Positions 45,733 to 55,480 of a stretch of DNA of 64,000 nucleotides are shown piece after piece. The translations under genes were made by a program, and so were the position numbers. Origin of the DNA: Cyclobacterium amurskyense (lineage in GTDB: Bacteria; Bacteroidota; Bacteroidia; Cytophagales; Cyclobacteriaceae); the NCBI RefSeq assembly GCF_001050135.1, contig NZ_CP012040.1, forward strand, positions 2,887,001 to 2,951,000, read 5' to 3'. How positions within the stretch are numbered: position 1 is the stretch's first letter; each line of letters starts with the position of its first letter. Below the pieces are notes generated by a model. That model had not been told where the DNA came from, did not search any database, and was given only the letters and a program-made list of their open reading frames with translations.

Positions 45733-45766
45733 CAAAATTAGGTTAATATGTTATTTAATAAAAACC
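45733..45766 (-). promoter_or_regulatory. Putative promoter of the sucA-sucB-lpd operon
   Basis: On the minus strand TAATTTTG (45740-45733) matches the TAnnTTTG -7 consensus exactly; 19 bases upstream lies GGTTTTT (45766-45760), a weak -33 box. A start about 7 bases further would give a leader of about 18 bases to the ATG at 45708, which supports that start over 45735. Confidence 0.5.
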
Positions 45767-46003
45767 GCTTATGCGGATTAGCGAATATCTCTGATTATCA
45801 GGAGTGTTTAATTTATGATACCATATAAAAGTTTACCTATTATTATTTGGTAAAATTTAATTCTTATCCAGTGGGTTTTATAAAAGTTGCTTCTGATTGT
45901 TTTGGCTAGTTTTCCGGAATTAATAAGAATTCTTGTAATGTTTTTTTTATCGGGAATGATTTTATCACGTTTTATGTCTCTGAAAATCTAGTATTTGCTT
46001 TAA

Positions 46004-46819
46004 TTAACCGGTATAGGTGAAATCAAGAGGGTTTTCATATATAAATTGAAAATTGGTGTTCTTCCATTTTTCCACCGAAATCTTCTTCCATGCCTGAGTT
46101 TCCTTCTTTGAATAAGATGCAGGAGCAGGGAAGCCCAAGTCAGCTGCATTCTTTTCAAAGATTTCCCGCTTGTTTGGATGTTCAGGACAAACAATATTGT
46201 ACGTTTCATTCCATAACTTGTTTTTAACCAACCAGAGAATTGCCCTTGCAGCATCTTTTCGGTGAATGTAGTTCACCGGATGTTGTCCTGCAACATTTTC
46301 TTTTCCTGAAAAATATTTCCCTGGGATTCTGTCATCCCCTAATAAACCTCCAAAACGAACAATTGTTAAATCATAGGTTTTGTCTTCTCTTAATATTTTT
46401 TCAGCATTGAATAGTGCTAGGTTTCCAGTATTGCCCGCATCAAGAGGGTCAGACTCTTTTGCAATTTGATTCTGGCTGGGATAAATTGAGGTTGCGCTAA
46501 TGTAAATGATTTGTTTGATGCCATGCTTTATGGCCATGGACTTGATAATTTCGATCTGACGTGGATGGTAATCAGAAGGCTTTCTTCTGGTAGAAGGAGG
46601 GATGTTGATAAATAAGATGTCTGTATCGAAAATTTTCTCTGGGGGCGGACCGACTAATTCTGGTGATAAAATCAGTTGTTCACAGGCAATGCCTTGATCA
46701 GCCAATGAATGCAATTTATCAAGGCTTCTTGTAGTTCCTTTTACGATTTCTCCTGATTCCTGAAAGGCCTTGGCCAAAGGGAGACCTAGCCATCCAAGCC
46801 CAATTATACTAATAGTCAT
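46004..46819 (-). CDS. NAD-dependent epimerase/dehydratase-like SDR (YeeZ type)
   Basis: This 271-residue protein has a Rossmann domain of the extended/atypical SDR type. The nucleotide loop ISIIGLGWLGLPLAKAF reads GLGWLG, as in YeeZ-like proteins, and differs from classical GxxGxxG. FINIPPSTRR, IIYISATSIYPSQNQ (Ser/Tyr region) and IVRFGGLLGDDRIPGKY follow, then HPVNYIHRKDAARAILWLV and YNIVCPEHPNKREIF. The substrate is not known. It ends 295 bases before the sucA operon start with no shared transcript, and it is followed upstream by a 384-bp gap. Confidence 0.85.
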   Translation of the reverse strand: MTISIIGLGWLGLPLAKAFQESGEIVKGTTRSLDKLHSLADQGIACEQLILSPELVGPPPEKIFDTDILFINIPPSTRRKPSDYHPRQIEIIKSMAIKHGIKQIIYISATSIYPSQNQIAKESDPLDAGNTGNLALFNAEKILREDKTYDLTIVRFGGLLGDDRIPGKYFSGKENVAGQHPVNYIHRKDAARAILWLVKNKLWNETYNIVCPEHPNKREIFEKNAADLGFPAPASYSKKETQAWKKISVEKWKNTNFQFIYENPLDFTYTG

Positions 46820-47203
46820 TAGCTCCGTTTGTCGTTTTGGTGAAATGTCTTCTTAAAAGTATTTTAACCCGGATTCAGCAATAAGGTTCGTGAAACCTGT
46901 CTCATTTTGAAGGAAATTGATTTAATTAATAGAAAATTGCTGTATTTGGTGATTGGGGAAGGCGATGCTAAAATAGCATAGGGCTAGCTAATTTTGAATT
47001 GTTCCTTATAAAAGATTGTAGATCCAATTGCCTATAACCTAAAACTCCATTCACCTAAAGTATTTCAACTAAATAAAGGAAGTGGAAACACTAGATAGTT
47101 GAATGGAGTTCAACGAAATTAATAGCTACTTATGATTAAATGGACTTTTCAAAAAGAATACAAACTGGCTGATATTAGCCTTTAACGTATTCTTCCGATC
47201 ATT
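46820..47203. other. Gene-less 384-bp interval with repeat fragment
   Basis: AACCCGGATT followed by AATAAGGTTCGTGA at 46866-46893 resembles the left end of the large dispersed repeat (58185-58212). The rest has the motif GATGCTAAAATAGCATAG, reminiscent of the repeat's interior, and no gene. Confidence 0.4.
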
Positions 47204-47827
47204 TTATTTTTTTGGGGCCGTTCCGAATACGTAATCCCAAATAGGTGTACTTACACCAAAGGCTACATCTGGATCTTTGTAATGGTGAATGGCATGATTC
47301 ACCCATAGAACTTTCAAGAAGTTTTTAGGTGGCTGAAAAGCATGCACTATATAGTGAACACCTAAATAAGAAGCGTATCCTACTAAAAACCCTGGAAGAA
47401 AATACAGTGAAAAATCTCCCATCAGGAAGCTGAATAGGAAATAAAGAATTACTGCATAGAGTCCGGAAATAAAAGGCGGCATGGCTAATCTATCCTTGTC
47501 TTTAGGGTAGTCATGATGAACCCCATGTACGTTGTACTGCAGTTTGTCTTTGAATTTAGTATCCGGAACCATATGGTAAAGGTACCTATGGAGAAGGTAT
47601 TCCACCAATGTGAAAGTGAAATAACCCCCAAGAAAAAGTGCTAAAGCTAATGTAAATGAGATAGAGGTTGTTGAAATACCAATATAGAAAGCGTATAAGC
47701 CAACCCCTAAAAATAAGGCGATTGGTATACTGATATGCGTTCTGCTCAAGCGTTCCAAAACTGGGTTGGTGAACATTTGGGCTGTTCCGCTATTGTCGGG
47801 CCGGTCCAATCTTCCAATTTTTTTCAT
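47204..47827 (-). CDS. Fatty acid hydroxylase/sterol desaturase-family membrane protein
   Basis: This 207-residue integral membrane di-iron enzyme resembles fatty acid 2-hydroxylases. Histidine boxes are HRYLYH (after LVEYLL), HGVHHDYPKD, HYIVHAF and HAIHHYKDPD, with VSTPIWDYVFG closing the family domain. About four membrane segments are visible (ISIPIALFLGVGLYAFYIG, FTLALALFLGGYFTFTLVEY, GLYAVILYFLFSFL, LPGFLVGYASYLGVHYIV). In Bacteroidota such enzymes can hydroxylate fatty acids of sphingolipids or sulfonolipids; the true substrate is inferred only. Confidence 0.88.
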   Translation of the reverse strand: MKKIGRLDRPDNSGTAQMFTNPVLERLSRTHISIPIALFLGVGLYAFYIGISTTSISFTLALALFLGGYFTFTLVEYLLHRYLYHMVPDTKFKDKLQYNVHGVHHDYPKDKDRLAMPPFISGLYAVILYFLFSFLMGDFSLYFLPGFLVGYASYLGVHYIVHAFQPPKNFLKVLWVNHAIHHYKDPDVAFGVSTPIWDYVFGTAPKK

Positions 47828-47976
47828 TTCATGGTTGTGGTTTTATCCAACATCTTATTCAATTATTATGCCTACTTTATTGAAAAGTAAGGCAATTTAA
47901 TGCTATTTGTATTCTAACGTTACTATTGAGGTAAGTAGTTTCATTTTTAGCAGTTAATTAAAACTGATTTTTATCA

Positions 47977-49116
47977 TTATTTTAGAGCTACTTGCATTTT
48001 TTCTATGGTTTTTTGGTAAAAAGCTTCATAAAGTGGAAGGATAGCCGAAACATCAAATAATTTTGCACGTGCCAATGCGTTTTTCTTGAAATTTGATAAA
48101 TTTTCGTCAGCAAGGATAAATTTTGCTTTGGCTGTCATTGTTTCAATGTCACCTACTTCACATAAGAAGCCAGTTTCGCCTTCGATATTTAACTCGGGAA
48201 TTCCGCCTACATTACTTGTTAAAAGAGGGACCTCACAGGCCATGGCTTCCAAAGCTGCCAAACCAAAGCTTTCTTTTTCGGAAGGCATTAGAAATAGATC
48301 TGCTACTGACAATACTTCTTCAACAGCCTCGAGTTTTCCTAGAAAACGAACATCCTCACAAGTTCCTAATTCTCTACAAAGCCTTTCCATCTTGTCTCTT
48401 TCAGGTCCATCACCTACAAGTAATAGCTTTGAGGGAATGGATTTTCTCACCTCGTAAAAGACTTTAATTACATCCTGAACACGTTTTACTTTCCTGAAAT
48501 TGGACGTATGAACCATCAATTTTTCATCATTAGGGCAGATGGCTTTTTTAAAGTGATCTTTTTTCTGTCTCTTAAATCTAGAAAGGTCAATGAAATTGGG
48601 GATGACTTCAATGTGGTTGTCCACATCAAAATGCATATGCGTGGCCTTTTTAAGGTCTTCAGAAACTGCCGTAACTCCATCAGATTCGTTGATGCTAAAA
48701 GTGACCACGGGCTCATAACTGGGGTCTTTACCTACCAGGGTTATGTCTGTGCCATGAAGGGTAGTGACCACGGGGATGGTTATACCCTGCCTTTTTAATA
48801 TCTGTTTTGCCATATAGGCAGCAGAAGCATGCGGTATGGCATAATGAACATGTAAAAGGTCCAAATCTTCATACTTGACCACATTCACCATTTTACTCGC
48901 TAATGCAAGTTCATATGGGGCATGCTCAAAAAGAGGATAGCTTTTAATGTCTACTTCGTGGTAATATAAATTCTCACTAAAAAAATCCAGCCGTGTAGGT
49001 TGGCTGTAGGTTATAAAATGAATTTGATGACCTTTTGCAGCAAGGGCTTTACCCAATTCAGTGGCAACTACACCACTACCACCAAAGGTGGGGTAACATA
49101 CTATCCCAATTTTCAT
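47977..49116 (-). CDS. bshA: N-acetyl-alpha-D-glucosaminyl L-malate synthase
   Basis: This 379-residue GT4 glycosyltransferase makes GlcNAc-malate, the first step of bacillithiol synthesis. The BshA-specific N-terminus KIGIVCYPTFGGSGVVATELGKALAAKGH, ITYSQPTRLDFFSENLYYHEV and HVHYAIPHASAAYMAKQIL are all present. The C-terminal half has VHTSNFRKVKRVQDVIKVF, LVGDGPERDKME and PSEKESFGLAALEAMACEVP, with the donor-binding ExxxxxxxE. It indicates that this bacterium uses bacillithiol; the partners bshB and bshC are not in the window. It lies 63 bases after the GH3/beta-lactamase gene on the same strand and may be co-transcribed with it. Confidence 0.94.
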   Translation of the reverse strand: MKIGIVCYPTFGGSGVVATELGKALAAKGHQIHFITYSQPTRLDFFSENLYYHEVDIKSYPLFEHAPYELALASKMVNVVKYEDLDLLHVHYAIPHASAAYMAKQILKRQGITIPVVTTLHGTDITLVGKDPSYEPVVTFSINESDGVTAVSEDLKKATHMHFDVDNHIEVIPNFIDLSRFKRQKKDHFKKAICPNDEKLMVHTSNFRKVKRVQDVIKVFYEVRKSIPSKLLLVGDGPERDKMERLCRELGTCEDVRFLGKLEAVEEVLSVADLFLMPSEKESFGLAALEAMACEVPLLTSNVGGIPELNIEGETGFLCEVGDIETMTAKAKFILADENLSNFKKNALARAKLFDVSAILPLYEAFYQKTIEKMQVALK

Positions 49117-49179
49117 TTTAAATTTATTTGATGAGATTTTATTGTAAGTATCTTAAACACTACACAAGTACTGTTTTGT

Positions 49180-52152
49180 TCATTTATCTGCCAAAAGAAA
49201 TCTATTTTCTATAGATTGATAGATGATGTCCTGAATGTCAGAACGAACATTGTCTCTTAAAAGTTGGTTATTTCCTGCATTTGGGTGAACCCGATTGGAA
49301 AGAAAAATATAAATTAACTGTTGTTCCGGATCTGCCCAAGCAGCAGTTCCTGTAAATCCTGTGTGTCCAAAAGTGCTTGGAGAGGCAAGATTACCTGTTG
49401 GTCCTTTGTCCTTTTTAGGATCGGGCTTGTCCCATCCCAAGCCTCTTCTGCTCTGAAAGGACTGCTTGCTGGTAAATTTTTCTATGGTGGCCTGATCTAT
49501 AGGTTCCTCCAATCCGTATTTCCCATTTTGCAGCATCATCTGCATCATTTTAGCCAGATCATTGGCATTACCAAATAGACCGGCATGACCCGCTACTCCT
49601 CCATAAAGTGCGGCTCCGGGGTCATGTACATAGCCCTGAACCAGGGTTTTTCTGAACAAGTTGTCTAATTCTGTAGGTGCTATCTGATCAGACTTAAACC
49701 TTTTTAAGGGAAGATAGCCAAATTGGTACATGCCTAATGGAGCATAAAATTGCTGTTCCAAAAATTCATCCATAGGTTGGTTGACCAACTTTTCAATTAG
49801 CTTATGTAAAAGGTACATGCCTACATCTGAATACCTGTAGTTGTATTTTGTGCTTTTGGTACCGCTATACCTTAGGTTTGAAGCCACGGTCCATTTCCAT
49901 ACGCTATCTGGAAGGGACTTATTGCCATAAATCCCATTTGCTATTTCCAGAGGGTATTGCTCGCTTTTTTGATGACTGTAATACTCGGGCTTCCAATTAC
50001 TTCCCTCTAAGGTGTTACTGAAATGGGGGATATAGGGTGTAAGCCCCGCTTCATGGGTCAGGATATTCCGTATTGTAATGTCTCCCTTATTGGTGCCTTC
50101 CAATTCAGGCAAGTGTATTTTTAGCTGGTCATCCAAGTTAATCATTTCTCTGCTGTTCAAGAACATGATCGCTTGTGTCGTAGCCATTACCTTTGTAAGC
50201 GAAGCCAGGTCGTAAAGTGTTTTGTCAGTTACAGCTTGTTGGTGGGTATAGTCGTAATGACCATAGGTCTTTTCGAACACTACCGAGCCATTTTTTGCAA
50301 TAAGGATAGACCCTCCTGGTGTAGCCTTGCGAGCAATGGCATTCTCCATTAATCTATCAATTTTCATCAACTCTCTGCTGTCCATTCCCTGGGCCTCAGG
50401 GGTGGAATAAGCCAGTCTATGTAAGGTTTTTGTCTTTACCCCTTGACCACCTTCTTCCCAGGACGCTTGCAGGCTGATGGGGAGTTTTCCCGTGCCTTCC
50501 CTACCTCCAAAAATAACTTGCGGGGCTAATTGCTCAGTGAATTCATTTCTTTCATAGGCCATAACCAAATTGCCTAGGTCTTTAAACCTATTGGCGGAAT
50601 ATGCATTTCCAAAAACAACAGTGATGACATTATGGTTTTTTTGCAATCGATTGATAAAAGCTATTTCATCATTATTTAATCCAAAATTCCTTCGTGAATT
50701 ATTGGTCATGCCCATTACTCCCACTACGATGGTACTGAATTCTTCCAGGTTTTTTTCCATTGCCTGGAAGTTGTTCTGATTGCTATTGGCCCTTAATGTA
50801 AAGTGTTTGAATTCGGCGTATTTGCTTAGGTATTTTTTGAATGTTTCCCCTTTATTTCCTAAAGTGAGGGAAGCCATTTTTTCAAGATCCAGGTGCTTTA
50901 CAGGTATCAAATCATTTTCATTGTTCACCACAGTTAAGGAGGAGGCGTACAATTGTTCAATAAGTGCTTTAGTCCCAAAGTTGGAAATTCGCTCAACCAA
51001 CTTATGGGTATCTACTTTTTGTTGCTTGTGAAGGCCTGCCCAGTATTTGGCATTCAGGATTTTTCTAACCCTTTGGTCGATTTCTTCCTGACTGATTCTT
51101 CCATCTGCTACAGCCTGTAAAATAAGTGTTTTGGATTTGGGTACATCTTCTGCGTACAATAAAACGTCATTGCCTGCAAGTAAAGCCATAAGTTCCACTT
51201 CACCCGGTTTGTATAGACTACTGACTCCTTTCATGTTAAGGGCATCAGTAAAAATTAGTCCCTTGAAGTTCATTTCTTCCTTGAGAAGCTGGGTGACTAC
51301 CTTTGGAGACAGGGTGGTGGGGAGATTGGCTTCGCTTCCTAAGCTTGGAATATGCAGGTGGGCAACCATGATACTCATCAATCCTTCATCAATCATCTCT
51401 CTGTAGGGATACAAGTCCACATCCACTATTCTGGCCTTGCTGTTGTTGATGACGGGTGTGGTATAGTGAGAATCTGAATTGGTGTCACCGTGTCCGGGAA
51501 AATGTTTGGCATTAGCCAAGATGCCATTGTCCTGCATTCCGCGCATGTATGCAAGAGATTTGTTACTGACCAATTCTTTCCTTTCCCCAAAGGAGCGGTA
51601 ACCTATCACTGGGTTGGCCGGGTTGGAGTTTACATCTACTACTGGGGCAAAATTAATGTGCATACCAATTTCTTTAAACTGCCTGGCAATTTCTTTCCCC
51701 ATTTGATAGACCAGGGCGTCATTTTTGGCCGCCCCAAGGGTCATTTGTTTTGGGAAGTTTAGCACACTATCAAGGCGCATGCCTATACCCCATTCTGCAT
51801 CCATTGCGATGAAGAGCGGGGTTTTGGAGATCTCCTGGTAATAGTTGGTTAGATTGGCTTGCCTTACAGGTCCTCCCTGAAAGAAAATTAGACCTCCAAG
51901 GTTCTCCTCTTCGATTAATTTTGAGATGTTATTGACATGTACCTGTCCTTTGTTTGAATAGGCGGCTACCATAAAAAGTTGTCCAAGTCTTTCTTCGAAG
52001 GTAAGGCTGTTGAAGACGCTGTCTACCCAATTGCTTTGAGCAATTGAATTTTCGCTAACCAAGGGATCCCTTGGTTCAGAGACATCGTGACCTGACACCA
52101 ATCCTATCAAAAGAAGGCAACAGAAAAACATTGCGTAAACTTTTTGCCACAT
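49180..52152 (-). CDS. GH3 N-acetylglucosaminidase-like / beta-lactamase-like fusion protein
   Basis: This 990-residue exported two-enzyme protein has a signal peptide (to about residue 21). A GH3 domain of NagZ type follows, with FIAMDAEWGIGMRLDSV, KHFPGHGDTNSDSHY (the NagZ His/Asp loop) and IFTDALNMKGV, and then a GH3 C-terminal sandwich (about 390-560). The second half (about 590-985) is a serine hydrolase of the class C beta-lactamase/PBP4* type: LASLTKVMAT (SxxK), RYSDVGMYLLHKLIEK (YxN variant YSD) and FGHTGFTGTAAW (KTG variant HTG). Both domains point to peptidoglycan turnover in the periplasm. The fusion recurs in Bacteroidota (family knowledge). It lies just upstream of bshA. Confidence 0.9.
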   Translation of the reverse strand: MWQKVYAMFFCCLLLIGLVSGHDVSEPRDPLVSENSIAQSNWVDSVFNSLTFEERLGQLFMVAAYSNKGQVHVNNISKLIEEENLGGLIFFQGGPVRQANLTNYYQEISKTPLFIAMDAEWGIGMRLDSVLNFPKQMTLGAAKNDALVYQMGKEIARQFKEIGMHINFAPVVDVNSNPANPVIGYRSFGERKELVSNKSLAYMRGMQDNGILANAKHFPGHGDTNSDSHYTTPVINNSKARIVDVDLYPYREMIDEGLMSIMVAHLHIPSLGSEANLPTTLSPKVVTQLLKEEMNFKGLIFTDALNMKGVSSLYKPGEVELMALLAGNDVLLYAEDVPKSKTLILQAVADGRISQEEIDQRVRKILNAKYWAGLHKQQKVDTHKLVERISNFGTKALIEQLYASSLTVVNNENDLIPVKHLDLEKMASLTLGNKGETFKKYLSKYAEFKHFTLRANSNQNNFQAMEKNLEEFSTIVVGVMGMTNNSRRNFGLNNDEIAFINRLQKNHNVITVVFGNAYSANRFKDLGNLVMAYERNEFTEQLAPQVIFGGREGTGKLPISLQASWEEGGQGVKTKTLHRLAYSTPEAQGMDSRELMKIDRLMENAIARKATPGGSILIAKNGSVVFEKTYGHYDYTHQQAVTDKTLYDLASLTKVMATTQAIMFLNSREMINLDDQLKIHLPELEGTNKGDITIRNILTHEAGLTPYIPHFSNTLEGSNWKPEYYSHQKSEQYPLEIANGIYGNKSLPDSVWKWTVASNLRYSGTKSTKYNYRYSDVGMYLLHKLIEKLVNQPMDEFLEQQFYAPLGMYQFGYLPLKRFKSDQIAPTELDNLFRKTLVQGYVHDPGAALYGGVAGHAGLFGNANDLAKMMQMMLQNGKYGLEEPIDQATIEKFTSKQSFQSRRGLGWDKPDPKKDKGPTGNLASPSTFGHTGFTGTAAWADPEQQLIYIFLSNRVHPNAGNNQLLRDNVRSDIQDIIYQSIENRFLLADK

Positions 52153-52403
52153 GGGGGTGTTAAAATTTTATTGGTAATAATTTAAGAATAACTTTGTGTA
52201 AATCACACGGCGTTTGATTCAAACTTACATAAAATCCCTACTTCTACCTATGTAAAAGTGATGAATAGAATAAATTTTATTCAAAACACAGTAAGGCAGT
52301 TGAGGGTTCAGTTGGTTTTGTTGGGGAATATTGTCACCAATGGGAAACCAAAAGACTTGTTTTTTGAATCTAAAAATTGTTAAGCAATTAAAAATCAGGC
52401 AAA

Positions 52404-52820
52404 ATGAATTTTCCATCCATATTTAGAGTAAATCGGCCAAGTAGGTTTAACATCAACCCTAGACATTACGATCCCGTAAAGGAAGAGATAGCAAGCAGGA
52501 CGGAAATGATCAAAAAGGATCTGGAAAGTAAGGGAGTGCTTACTCCCGAAGAGGAAGCGCTACTTGAGAGAAGGATGTCGGGAAAAGGATCTACCATCCG
52601 AGGAGCATTTACCAGCGGTAGCCCAATTAAAAAGCAACCGACCAAGATCATGGAGAAAACCGGCTTGGTCCGAATGATTATAGTTATATTATTAACTGGA
52701 GGCTTCGGTTCTTACATCTATTTTGGGCCAGTAGTAGGTTATTATTTTCTTTATTTAGCTGCCGCCGGAGCGCTTGTATTTGGCTTGTTTAAGCTAAAAC
52801 CACGGAAGAAAGATGAATGA
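52404..52820 (+). CDS. Small membrane protein preceding mutL
   Basis: I do not recognise a named family for this 138-residue protein. The first 90 residues are charged, with an RNRPSRFNINPRHYDP-like start and an acidic/basic helix (IASRTEMIKKDLESKGVLTPEEEALLERRM). Two membrane segments follow at about 93-109 (MIIVILLTGGFGSYIYF) and 110-128 (VVGYYFLYLAAAGALVFGL), with a basic tail. It overlaps the mutL start by 8 bases, so the two are translationally coupled. Conserved pairing with mutL in Bacteroidota is my recollection rather than something visible here. Confidence 0.75.
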   Translation: MNFPSIFRVNRPSRFNINPRHYDPVKEEIASRTEMIKKDLESKGVLTPEEEALLERRMSGKGSTIRGAFTSGSPIKKQPTKIMEKTGLVRMIIVILLTGGFGSYIYFGPVVGYYFLYLAAAGALVFGLFKLKPRKKDE

Positions 52821-54666
52821 TATGATTCAACTGTTGCCGGATGCTATAGCCAACCAGATAGCGGCTGGTGAGGTAGTACAAAGACCGGCCTCAGCTTTGA
52901 AGGAGCTTTTGGAAAATGCCATTGATGCGCAAGCTGAATCGATTCAGGTAGTGATCAAAGATGGGGGTAAATCGCTGATTCAGGTTATTGATGATGGGCT
53001 AGGAATGTCCGTTACTGATGCCAGGATGTGCTTTGAAAGACATGCTACATCTAAAATTAAACAGTCAGCCGACTTGTTCAATATCAGAACGCATGGGTTC
53101 AGGGGAGAAGCCATGGCTTCCATCGCAGCGGTATCTCAGGTGGAGCTAAAGACCAAACGAGAAGAGGATGAATTGGGAACCCTAATTCAAATAGAGAGCT
53201 CTACAGTCAAAAAGCAAGAACCTATTGTATACCAAAGAGGCACCTCTGTTTCGGTAAAGAATCTCTTTTGCAATGTCCCAGCAAGAAGAAATTTTCTTAA
53301 ATCCAATGCGGTAGAAACCAAGCACCTGGTTGAAGAATTTCAGCGAGTGGCTTTGGCTTATCCAAAAGTGTCATTTTCGTTTTATCAAAACGACATGGAG
53401 CTTTTTAAATTAGCCGGGGGGAAATTAAGCAAAAGGATTGTAGGGATTTTTGGCAAACAATATAGAGATAAGCTGATCGTTTGTCAGGAAGAATCCCCTC
53501 ATATTGATATTCATGGTTATATTGGAAAGCCTGAACAAGCAAAAAAATCAAGAGGAGACCAGTATTTCTTTGTCAATAATCGATACATAAAAAGCAATTA
53601 CCTTGGGCATGCTGTTAGTACGGCTTTTGAATCCTTAATTGGACCTGATCATCATCCGTTTTATGTGCTTTTTCTAGAGATTGATCCCAAACATATCGAT
53701 ATAAATGTGCATCCTACAAAAACGGAAATTAAATTCGATGATGAACGAACCATATATGGTGTAGTAAGGGCTGCTGTAAAGCAGGCTTTAGGTGCTCATC
53801 ATGTGGTTCCTACCATAGATTTCAGTTTGGATGTCAACTTCACTGACAATTGGAGTCAGGATACAGAAAAAAGAAAAGAGGTAGGGCTGGAGAACAATTA
53901 CAGGACCTATAGAGGGCCAGGGATGGCCAATAAGGATGCCAAAGGTTGGGAGCAATTGTTTCATAAAGACCATGAGGAGCGGGCTATAAATTTTGATCCT
54001 GAAAAGGACAATATAGGTCAGCAAGAGCTTAAAACTTTTCCCAGTAAAGTAAATAGTAGGGATGAGACTCCCATTGGTGAGATTAACAAACCTTCTATTG
54101 GCACAGGGAATACCTTTCAGGTGGAACAGGCATATATTGTTACTCAAACATCTTCAGGATTGCTTATCTTTGACCAACAGGCAACGCACCAGCGAATTTT
54201 ATATGAGCGGTATGCAAGTCAATTGGATCAATCGAAAGGAGCATCACAGCAGTGTCTTTTTCCTCAAAACATTAGACTAAGTCCTGCGGATTTCTCTTTG
54301 GTCATGGACCTAAAGGAGGAGCTCAATGACCTTGGTTTTCAATTGACGGAGTTTGGCCAACATGCTATTCTTATCAATGGTGTGCCTGCTGATATACATA
54401 TTGCCAGTGAAAAAGTACTGTTTGAAGAATTGTTGGAGCAGTTCAAGCATTTTAAAAATGAACTTTCATTAACTAAAAAAGAAAACCTTGCCCGGTCTTT
54501 GGCAAAGAAAACCTCCATTAAAAGAGGTGATAAGCTGCAAAGCCAGGAAATGGAGAATCTTGCAGGTCAATTATTTGCCTGTCAAAACCCCAATTACAGC
54601 CCTGAAGGAAGCAAAACCTTTATCAAATTGGATTTAAATAAAATCGATCGCTTTTTTTATTCCTGA
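52813..54666 (+). CDS. mutL: DNA mismatch repair protein MutL
   Basis: This 617-residue protein couples mismatch recognition by MutS to strand excision. The GHKL ATPase domain (about 1-330) is complete: IAAGEVVQRPASALKELLENAIDA, DDGLGM, ERHATSKI, RTHGFRGEAMASIAAV, GTSVSVKNLFCNVPARR and NVHPTKTEIKF. The C-terminal dimerisation domain contains LIFDQQATHQRILYE where the endonuclease-type MutL has DQHA(x)2E(x)4E; His and the first Glu are replaced by Gln. It overlaps the membrane-protein gene by 8 bases and is followed within 16 bases by two rhomboid genes, forming an apparent four-gene operon. Confidence 0.96.
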   Translation: MNDMIQLLPDAIANQIAAGEVVQRPASALKELLENAIDAQAESIQVVIKDGGKSLIQVIDDGLGMSVTDARMCFERHATSKIKQSADLFNIRTHGFRGEAMASIAAVSQVELKTKREEDELGTLIQIESSTVKKQEPIVYQRGTSVSVKNLFCNVPARRNFLKSNAVETKHLVEEFQRVALAYPKVSFSFYQNDMELFKLAGGKLSKRIVGIFGKQYRDKLIVCQEESPHIDIHGYIGKPEQAKKSRGDQYFFVNNRYIKSNYLGHAVSTAFESLIGPDHHPFYVLFLEIDPKHIDINVHPTKTEIKFDDERTIYGVVRAAVKQALGAHHVVPTIDFSLDVNFTDNWSQDTEKRKEVGLENNYRTYRGPGMANKDAKGWEQLFHKDHEERAINFDPEKDNIGQQELKTFPSKVNSRDETPIGEINKPSIGTGNTFQVEQAYIVTQTSSGLLIFDQQATHQRILYERYASQLDQSKGASQQCLFPQNIRLSPADFSLVMDLKEELNDLGFQLTEFGQHAILINGVPADIHIASEKVLFEELLEQFKHFKNELSLTKKENLARSLAKKTSIKRGDKLQSQEMENLAGQLFACQNPNYSPEGSKTFIKLDLNKIDRFFYS

Positions 54667-54682
54667 ATTAAAACACGAACTT

Positions 54683-55474
54683 ATGTTTAGAGCCCTTACA
54701 CCCATTGTGAAAAACCTATTACTGATCACGGTGGGTATGCATGTAATAGCTTCTTTTTTCCTTCCGCAATTGAAAGGGCTTTTTGCCTTGTATTATATAG
54801 ACAGTAGGAATTTCATGCCTTTTCAATTTGTCACCTACATGTTTATGCATGCAGACTTTTGGCATTTGTTGAGCAATATGTTTGGGCTATTTATATTTGG
54901 CCCCTTACTAGAGCAATTTCTAGGGCCTAAAAAAATCCTGATTTTATGGATGGTGTGTGGTGTAGGTTCAGGGGTGTTGTATTCCGGGTATGTGGCATAC
55001 AATATGGGTCAATTAAACAATAGGATAGAAACATTTGCGGAAAATCCTGATCCTGAAGAGTTCAATCGCTTTGTCTCTGACAACAGTCATTACTTCAATG
55101 CCGGAATCTATGATTTTATAGATGAGTACAGTCGCGATGCTGACAATACTGAGTTACAAGAGAGGGCGAAAAGGAATATGCTTGGAATAAGAGATCTGAA
55201 AGCAAACATACCAATGGTGGGTGCTTCCGGTGCCTTGTTTGGTATTCTGATTGCATTTGGAATGCTCTTTCCCAATACCCAGCTGTTCTTGCTTTTCCCA
55301 CCAATGCCCATAAGGGCAAAATACCTTGTCTTGTTCTATGGACTATACACAGTTTATAATATATTTGTATCTAATCCCACAGACAATGTAGCCCATTTTG
55401 CCCACTTATCAGGATTATTGATAGGGGCAGTTTTGGTGACTTATTGGAAAAGGGACAGACAAAATTTTTATTAA
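54683..55474 (+). CDS. Rhomboid-family intramembrane serine protease, first copy
   Basis: This 263-residue polytopic membrane protein has a six-helix rhomboid core. HADFWHLLSNMFGLFIFGPLLEQFLG gives the conserved HxxxN, MVGASGALFGILIAFG the nucleophile GASGA, and NVAHFAHLSGLLIGAVL the catalytic His of the dyad. A hydrophilic insertion of about 70 residues (NNRIETFAENPDPEEFNRFV onward) separates helices and is unusual compared with minimal rhomboids. It lies 16 bases after mutL and 6 bases before a second rhomboid. Confidence 0.92.
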   Translation: MFRALTPIVKNLLLITVGMHVIASFFLPQLKGLFALYYIDSRNFMPFQFVTYMFMHADFWHLLSNMFGLFIFGPLLEQFLGPKKILILWMVCGVGSGVLYSGYVAYNMGQLNNRIETFAENPDPEEFNRFVSDNSHYFNAGIYDFIDEYSRDADNTELQERAKRNMLGIRDLKANIPMVGASGALFGILIAFGMLFPNTQLFLLFPPMPIRAKYLVLFYGLYTVYNIFVSNPTDNVAHFAHLSGLLIGAVLVTYWKRDRQNFY

Positions 55475-55480
55475 AAGAAT

